DNA of 64,000 bases from Nitrospirota bacterium (lineage in GTDB: Bacteria; Nitrospirota; UBA9217), in contig JALNZF010000006.1 of assembly GCA_023229435.1 (NCBI GenBank), positions 124,001 to 188,000 of the forward strand, given 5' to 3'. The notes under the pieces were generated by a model. The model made no database searches, was not told the origin of the DNA, and saw nothing but the letters and a program-made list of their open reading frames with translations. Position numbers and translations under genes: made by a program. How positions within the stretch are numbered: the first letter of the stretch is position 1; each line of letters starts with the position of its first letter. Below are positions 59,349 to 64,000 of this stretch, piece after piece.

Positions 59349-59578
59349 CCTGGAAGGTATTTACGACTACATCGCACGCGGTTCACACCCGCCTGCGTCA
59401 CAGTCCGGAATCCGGACGGCACATCCCCGAATTTCCATATCTTCCCCACCGAGAACTAATCGTTGATAATTATCGTGTCATTTATCGCTATGCTGCGGAC
59501 CGCGGAATGGTTTTGATTACAACGGTAGTGCATGGTCGTCGGCTTCAGATCGAACCGCTCATAACCGAAGAAGGGTGA
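59311..59578 (+). pseudogene. ParE/RelE-type toxin with internal deletion
   Basis: The start encodes MAELIWGEVAIADLEGIYDYIA, the usual N-terminus of ParE toxins. The C-terminal block continues in a different frame from about 59400: SPESGRHIPEF, LIVDNYRVIYRYA, and ITTVVHGRRLQIEP to the TGA at 59576. The middle helix (about 20-25 residues) is missing and the frame is shifted, so the toxin is inactive. It overlaps the end of its antitoxin gene. Confidence 0.85.
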
Positions 59579-59822
59579 GCAGCCCGTAGGTCTAAGACAA
59601 AACCGCTCACGAAAAGTCCGCCCTCCAGAGCTGGATAGCCGCCACGGATCAGCGGCGATCCGCCATTTCAGTTCCGCCCGGGGCTTGACTAATACCGAGA
59701 TTACGATACAATTCTAATAGAGAAAAGAACATGAATGGTATATGAAATGCATTTGAACTTTGAACGCAGCCTGCCCTCGAATGGTCCTGTCGGGGGAACT
59801 TTGAACTTTTAACTTTTATCCT

Positions 59823-61205
59823 ATGCCCACCTCCTACGACGTCATCATCATCGGCACCGGGCCCGCAGGCATCTTCGCGGCGCTCGAACTCGTCAAAAAC
59901 TCCGATCTCAAAGTTCTTATGATCGAGAAGGGCAGCGATATTAAGCAGCGTGCCTGCCCCATGGTCGAATCCGACAGCCCCTGCGTGCAGTGCAGTCTTT
60001 GTAGCATCCTGTGCGGCTGGGGCGGCGCAGGCGCGTACAGCGACGGCAAGCTTACGCTCACTCCTGAATTCGGCGGCTGGCTGAAGGACTACCTTTCTGC
60101 TGAAGACCTCTCTACCTTCATCGACTACGTCGACGCTGTCTATCTGTCCTTTGGCGCCGGAGGAGCGGTGCACGGCGAGGACAATGCCGCCCTGTCCCGT
60201 CTCAAGAAAAAAGCCGCGGGATACAACCTTGAGCTCATCCCCGCGCGCATCAGGCATATCGGCACCGACCTCTGCAAGGAAGTCCTGAGCAGGATCAGGG
60301 AACATCTCACCGGCAAGATCGACATCATTTTTGAAGTCCCGGTGGAGCAGATCAAGACCAGGAACGGGGAAGTGACCGGCGTCACGACAGAGGATGGGAA
60401 TGCGTTCGATGCAACCTATGTCATTGCGGCGGCCGGCAGGGAAGGGTCCACCTGGCTCTCGGGAGAGGCGAAGCGACTTGGGTTATCGGTCCAAAAAAAT
60501 CCGGTGGACATCGGGGTGCGAGTCGAGCTTCCTGCCCCCATCATGAAAGACATTACCGATGTGGCGTATGAAGGAAAGTTCATCTATTACTCCAGAAGAT
60601 TTCGCGACCGCGTGCGGACGTTCTGCATGAATCCCTACGGCGAGGTGGTGAAGGAATACAGCGAGGGCATTTACAGCGTGAACGGCCACAGCTACCGGAA
60701 CAGGACCACGGACAACACCAACTTTGCCCTGCTTGTGAGCACTGATTTCACGAAGCCTTTTGATGAGCCGATAGCCTATGCCAAATATATCGCCGGTCTT
60801 GCGAACCTGCTGGGCGGAGGTGTCATCGTCCAGCGGCTCGGCGACCTCAAGATGGGAAGAAGGTCAACGCCTGAACGCATCGCGGAAGGTTCGGTCCGAC
60901 CCACGCTCGAAGATGCCACGCCCGGTGACCTGAGCTTTATCCTGCCGTACCGACATCTTCATAACATCACCGAGATGCTCGAGGCGCTTGACAATATTGC
61001 GCCGGGCGTGAACTCGGGTGATACCCTGCTCTACGGTGTTGAAGTGAAGTTCTATTCCATGAAGTTGAAACTCACGCCGCGTCTTGAAACGGAAGTGAAG
61101 AACCTCTTCGCTGTTGGAGATGGGGCGGGAGTGACCCGCGGGTTGATCCAGGCGTCGATATCCGGTGTTGTGGCGGCGAGGGAGGTGTTGCGGAGGAAAC
61201 TTTAG
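59823..61205 (+). CDS. FAD-dependent dehydrogenase (COG2509 type)
   Basis: The 460-residue flavoprotein has the FAD loop IIIGTGPAGIFAALEL, a cysteine-rich insert CVQCSLCSILCGWGGAGAYS (51-70 or so), GREGSTWL, the LGDLKMGRRSTPERI region and AVGDGAGVTRGLIQASISG at the end. It matches the conserved uncharacterised COG2509 family. The multiple cysteines near residue 55 may bind a metal or form a redox centre. The substrate is unknown. The start codon has a weak ribosome site (acttttatcct). It is not in an operon with the preceding toxin-antitoxin remnants; a 244-bp gap with no visible feature separates them. Confidence 0.88.
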   Translation: MPTSYDVIIIGTGPAGIFAALELVKNSDLKVLMIEKGSDIKQRACPMVESDSPCVQCSLCSILCGWGGAGAYSDGKLTLTPEFGGWLKDYLSAEDLSTFIDYVDAVYLSFGAGGAVHGEDNAALSRLKKKAAGYNLELIPARIRHIGTDLCKEVLSRIREHLTGKIDIIFEVPVEQIKTRNGEVTGVTTEDGNAFDATYVIAAAGREGSTWLSGEAKRLGLSVQKNPVDIGVRVELPAPIMKDITDVAYEGKFIYYSRRFRDRVRTFCMNPYGEVVKEYSEGIYSVNGHSYRNRTTDNTNFALLVSTDFTKPFDEPIAYAKYIAGLANLLGGGVIVQRLGDLKMGRRSTPERIAEGSVRPTLEDATPGDLSFILPYRHLHNITEMLEALDNIAPGVNSGDTLLYGVEVKFYSMKLKLTPRLETEVKNLFAVGDGAGVTRGLIQASISGVVAAREVLRRKL

Positions 61206-61401
61206 TAATTAAGGGTCCTTCCGGAACGAGTGTGGGTAGCACCAAAATATAGCATAGGGGAAAGATCATAACCCCCGGCAGTTAAAAGGGAAAGCCCTGA
61301 ATTCTCCGTTGGTTATGCACTACTGTGCGAAAACAGGTGATCTCAACATATTGGGGTATCCCACACTAAACCCGGAAGCGGCAAATGCTTTAGCAGCCTA
61401 T

Positions 61402-61674
61402 TCAATTCGTTCCTTTGTTTTTGGCTACCAATACAATGCCTGTTCCGCTTAGAATAAGCAAGCCCGAAAAAGAAAGTGGATATTTCAGTGGAATAGCAAT
61501 TCGTGAAATAAGATTACCAGCCGCATCAATACTATACGTATCTCTGAAAACGATTTCCATGCGGAATATATTGCCTATAATATTCAGTCCAGCGTGATAA
61601 CCAGATGAAAAGAAAAAACTTATGAATAAAATGCCAAGTCCCACGAGAATTATGATGACGCCTTTATTTTTCAT
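61402..61674 (-). CDS. Small two-span membrane protein
   Basis: The 90-residue protein has membrane segments at about 4-24 (GVIIILVGLGILFISFFF) and 68-84 (LSFSGLLILSGTGIVLV), and a short extracytoplasmic loop between them. Tataggaggtaac precedes the ATG at 61674. No family is recognised. It is a single minus-strand gene with A/T-rich codon use. Confidence 0.65.
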   Translation of the reverse strand: MKNKGVIIILVGLGILFISFFFSSGYHAGLNIIGNIFRMEIVFRDTYSIDAAGNLISRIAIPLKYPLSFSGLLILSGTGIVLVAKNKGTN

Positions 61675-62174
61675 GTTACCTCCTATATAACCTGACAACC
61701 TAGCTCTGGGGCACCGCACCATTCATAGTATTTCGAACGAATATACGATTGATTCACGGCAATGTCAACCATGTCCAATAGGAACGGGGGTAGCTGTTAA
61801 CAAATTCAGGTTGTATCTTGATGAGTTTCAAAGAATAGCCCCGATAACGACTTCAGGAAGTACATGTTAACGTAATGCTAATAGTAAATGTCTTAACAGA
61901 TCCTCGGCAACTGTTCTTCCTGCAGCATAGCGCTAATTGGGCTGCCGCCGATGGATGTTTCGTGCATGACCATACCGGCAGACGTATCCGAGATCTCTTC
62001 AATGATCGCGGCATGATGGCCAAACTCGATGATAGTTGGGGTCTTGAAAAGACAGCCCCTTATATTTCAAGACCTGTCCGCGGATCCACCTCAGCAATGA
62101 TTCGATTCTATCCAGCGCCATTCCTTGTCCACCGGACAGGGGACGCATAAGGCGGACTCTCTCATTCAATCAGG
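61675..62174. other. 500-bp gap with possible gene remnant
   Basis: Most of this is A/T-rich without recognised signals. On the minus strand, 62076 to 61894 reads LFKTPTIIEFGHHAAIIEEI and later GMVMHETSIGGSPISAML to a stop, which resembles the C-terminus of a peptidase or amidase with a conserved histidine. There is no start codon upstream. Low confidence. Confidence 0.35.
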
Positions 62175-62555
62175 TCAAACCTGTCCCAGAAAACGCTCTG
62201 CCATTTCAAGAAATTGTCGCGCCCGATCCATATGCCGATCGACTTCCTCCGCGGTAAGGCTGGAATGAATATCGTAGTCGCCGACATTGCGGATGCCTTC
62301 GGCTTCAATTAGGTAGCGGTGGTACTCCTTCGGGACACGGCCCGTCTTCGCGAACAGTTGCCCGAACGCCGCGATCACGGCTGAATGCTTCGAATACGTG
62401 GGCCCTTCGCCGAGCAAGAGCGCTTCGGTAGCATAAAACATCGCATAATATGCGCGCGATGCCGCAAAGCTGGTGAACCCCTTGCCGGCAAGCAGCCGGG
62501 CGGCCTCAAGGCTTTCCTGCGCCTTCCGGATGAGCGCCGCCTGATCGGGGGTCAT
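62175..62555 (-). CDS. HEPN-domain protein (COG1895 type)
   Basis: The 126-residue helical protein has the HEPN pattern of COG1895: SLEAARLLAGKGFTSFAASR, AYYAMFYATEALLL, KHSAVIAAFGQLF and RNVGDYDIHSSLTAEEV. It lacks the clear Rx4-6H of toxin-type HEPN, the closest being RNVGDYDIH. It overlaps its nucleotidyltransferase partner by 4 bp, so the pair forms a module of the type named HEPN/MNT. Whether it is a true toxin is uncertain. Confidence 0.87.
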   Translation of the reverse strand: MTPDQAALIRKAQESLEAARLLAGKGFTSFAASRAYYAMFYATEALLLGEGPTYSKHSAVIAAFGQLFAKTGRVPKEYHRYLIEAEGIRNVGDYDIHSSLTAEEVDRHMDRARQFLEMAERFLGQV

Positions 62556-62872
62556 ACCGCCACTCCTTCGCGCCGTACATTGATGAGCAGCGGGCTCTGC
62601 TCTGTCTCATACCGTTCCGCAGAAACAAAGGTGCAGGATATGACGACATCATGTTTAAGTGACAGCTCCGAAGCGATTCCGCCCGTGCGCGCAATCTCTT
62701 CACCCGGTTTTACAGCGCCCTTCAGCACGATGAGAGCATCGATGTCCGATCCCGGTGACGCATCGCCCCGAGAATGGGAGCCGAAAAGCATGATCCTGAC
62801 GAGCGATTCTCCATAAAGATCCTTTAGCGACCGCCGCATTTCGAGCATAATGTTCTGCACCGTTGGATCCAT
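62552..62872 (-). CDS. Nucleotidyltransferase of the HEPN/MNT module
   Basis: The 106-residue protein carries IMLFGSHSRGDASPGSDIDALIV, with the GS, RG and paired aspartates of the polymerase-beta superfamily intact. The tail (ERYETEQSPLLINVRREGVAV) is typical of COG1708. It precedes the HEPN gene with a 4-bp overlap and follows a DUF433 gene by 16 bp on the same strand. It should modify or neutralise the HEPN partner. Confidence 0.9.
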   Translation of the reverse strand: MDPTVQNIMLEMRRSLKDLYGESLVRIMLFGSHSRGDASPGSDIDALIVLKGAVKPGEEIARTGGIASELSLKHDVVISCTFVSAERYETEQSPLLINVRREGVAV

Positions 62873-62888
62873 ATTTTCTCCTCCATCG

Positions 62889-63167
62889 TCAGCTCGCGAC
62901 TGCGTGCGGCTCCATCTCGTTCTCGGTTATATCTTTTTCTATCTCTTTCCGATTGTCGTAGTAATAGGAAAATGCATCATGCACCTGTGCGGGCTTGAGC
63001 TGGGGGAATTCACGCATTACGTCTTCAATGGTCATGCCCTGTTTGTACCACTGGATCAGAGACCATACCGGTATTCTGGTGCCGCGGATGATGCTTCTGC
63101 CGCCGCAGACGCCTTTTTTCCTCATAACATACGGGTGAATGGATATTTTTTTAACCGCGAGATTCAT
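62889..63167 (-). CDS. DUF433 antitoxin-like protein
   Basis: The 92-residue protein matches DUF433: ISIHPYVMRKKGVCGGRSII, RGTRIPVWSLIQWYKQGM and EDVMREFPQLKPAQVHDAF. The family has a winged or homeodomain-like DNA-binding fold and is usually an antitoxin beside a PIN-like (DUF5615) toxin. No such toxin is present; it lies 16 bp upstream of the HEPN/MNT pair, as if recruited as repressor. Gaggaggtgctttcatt precedes the ATG. Confidence 0.88.
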   Translation of the reverse strand: MNLAVKKISIHPYVMRKKGVCGGRSIIRGTRIPVWSLIQWYKQGMTIEDVMREFPQLKPAQVHDAFSYYYDNRKEIEKDITENEMEPHAVAS

Positions 63168-63304
63168 AATGAAAGCACCTCCTCAAAGCCTCAATATTTT
63201 CATTTTTATCTTACAATCAATGTTCTATGAAGTCAAGGCGAAGAAACATCAAATAGCTCGTACGGCAATTCTATCCATCGCCCTTGCGAACAGAGAACTG
63301 TGAA

Positions 63305-64000
63305 CTACGTCGTAAATTCTATTCCGAGCGCTTCTGAAAATCCTTTCACCAAAGCTTCCTTCACCTTTTCAAGAGAGACATCCTTGCCGAGTTCCTGCCT
63401 GATTGATGTGACGACATTACCGCTGCCGCCGCCGGGGATGACCTCGGCTTCGAGCGCGGCATCGTAGTCCATGAGGATCGAGCCATGTTGAAGAAAGGCG
63501 CCGGACAGCCTGCGCTGGGCGCTGCCGATGATCTTCCTGTTGTGCACGAGGATCTCGTACCAGGAAGGAGAGGAGAAACAGGCGGGGTCCCGAGCATCCT
63601 TCTTTACGAGAGCCGCGTGCCTGCTGGAACGCGAGACCATCTCCGCGGGGATGCCGAGGTTCTTGAGCCCCTGGAGAAGTCCGGCGGCGATGAGCTTGTA
63701 GGCGCCGAGGACATTCGTGGGGAAGAGGGGATCGTCCGTGCGCGCAATGATGCTGTAGGTGAGTTCCTTGCAATGGAGAACGGCCCTGCCTCCGGTGATG
63801 CGCCGCACGATGTCGATGCCGCGCTGTTTACAGATTTCGGCATTCACCGCGCCTTCGATCTTCTGAAATCTGCCGATCGAGACGGCGGCCGGTTCCCAGG
63901 TGTAAAAACGGAGAACCGGTACCTGTTCTCCCGCCTGCGCGCGGGCGAGCAGTTCTTCATCAACGGCCATGTTATACACACCGAGATTTGGTCCCGAGTC
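63305..64000 (-). CDS. Lipoate-protein ligase / lipoyltransferase (LplA-like), 5' end outside window
   Basis: The frame is open to the right edge; the residues DSGPNLGVYNMAVDEELL at the visible start match the family's opening, so at most a few codons are missing. RRITGGRAVLHCKELTYSII is the lipoyl-binding block, and the lysine in NRKIIGSAQRR is the catalytic one. The C-terminal part has LQHGSILMDYD. It attaches lipoate or octanoate to glycine cleavage H or 2-oxoacid dehydrogenase proteins. It is the last gene in the window, after a gap of 137 bp. Confidence 0.9.
   Translation of the reverse strand, partial: DSGPNLGVYNMAVDEELLARAQAGEQVPVLRFYTWEPAAVSIGRFQKIEGAVNAEICKQRGIDIVRRITGGRAVLHCKELTYSIIARTDDPLFPTNVLGAYKLIAAGLLQGLKNLGIPAEMVSRSSRHAALVKKDARDPACFSSPSWYEILVHNRKIIGSAQRRLSGAFLQHGSILMDYDAALEAEVIPGGGSGNVVTSIRQELGKDVSLEKVKEALVKGFSEALGIEFTT

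Noticed and set aside
62175..62872. Possibility that the HEPN/nucleotidyltransferase pair is the same module as at 3909-4554
   Set aside because: The HEPN protein here is COG1895-like without a clear Rx4-6H motif, and the first is DUF86/HepT-like; the gene order and overlaps also differ.
1..64000. tRNA genes, rRNA, CRISPR arrays, complete insertion sequences
   Set aside because: No cloverleaf with a GGTTCGAATCC-type arm, no regularly spaced repeats and no transposase frame was seen in the gaps.

Overview
The window is bacterial chromosome of moderately high G+C with one gene-dense stable half and one accessory half. The gene order pheA-hisC-aroF-tyrA-aroA-cmk-ispH-rpsA-sppA-IHF, the stand-alone FMN domain of glutamate synthase, the abundance of PilZ and two-component genes and the multihaem c-type cytochromes next to NrfD/HybA-like subunits all suggest an anaerobic or microaerophilic, quinone-respiring member of Nitrospirota or the former Deltaproteobacteria. 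This placement rests on gene content and synteny only. No rRNA, tRNA, CRISPR array or complete insertion sequence was found.

Layout. 1-3.8 kb: two-piece ferredoxin-linked glutamate synthase (first gene cut by the window edge). 3.8-4.8 kb: a MntA/HepT-type toxin-antitoxin pair flanked by two copies of the 3' end and terminator of the glutamate synthase gene. 4.8-13.3 kb: small membrane protein, four PilZ (c-di-GMP receptor) proteins in different fusions, a single-domain response regulator, DJ-1, flavoredoxin, phosphoesterase, ferredoxin, DUF2249 and a hibernation factor fused to a cold-shock domain. 13.3-18.5 kb (minus strand): a binding-protein/kinase/regulator/outer-membrane operon and glgC. 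18.7-27.3 kb: a large hybrid kinase, a RACo-like activator without ferredoxin domain, a YkgJ protein and a GGDEF-EAL protein with a periplasmic c-haem motif. 27.9-38.3 kb: the aromatic amino acid, cmk, ispH, rpsA, sppA, IHF series behind a near-consensus promoter. 38.8-40.4 kb: an M56-type membrane metallopeptidase with a DUF4367-like partner. 40.9-43.0 kb: five small membrane proteins that share a C-terminal motif (P-x-x-A-Y-[FL]-x-G followed by basic residues). 43.1-48.1 kb: a quinone-linked redox complex with penta- and 13-haem cytochromes, a Tat-exported iron-sulfur protein, an NrfD-like subunit and a cytochrome b. 48.2-50.7 kb: a NarX/NarL-like pair. 50.9-59.6 kb: an accessory island with a frameshifted Nudix gene, an Eco57I-like restriction-modification enzyme, an FRG protein, a DUF4041/GIY-YIG protein and a decayed run of toxin-antitoxin genes. 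59.8-64.0 kb: a COG2509 flavoprotein, a second nucleotidyltransferase/HEPN pair with DUF433, and a lipoate ligase cut by the right edge.

The gaps carry several families of short palindromic repeats. One sits in frame inside the restriction-modification gene, and others lie at or overlap the apparent gene starts at about 22.0 and 23.5 kb. The best candidates for undescribed biology are the five-gene small-membrane-protein cluster beside the redox operon, and the toxin-antitoxin pair bracketed by a duplicated gene end.
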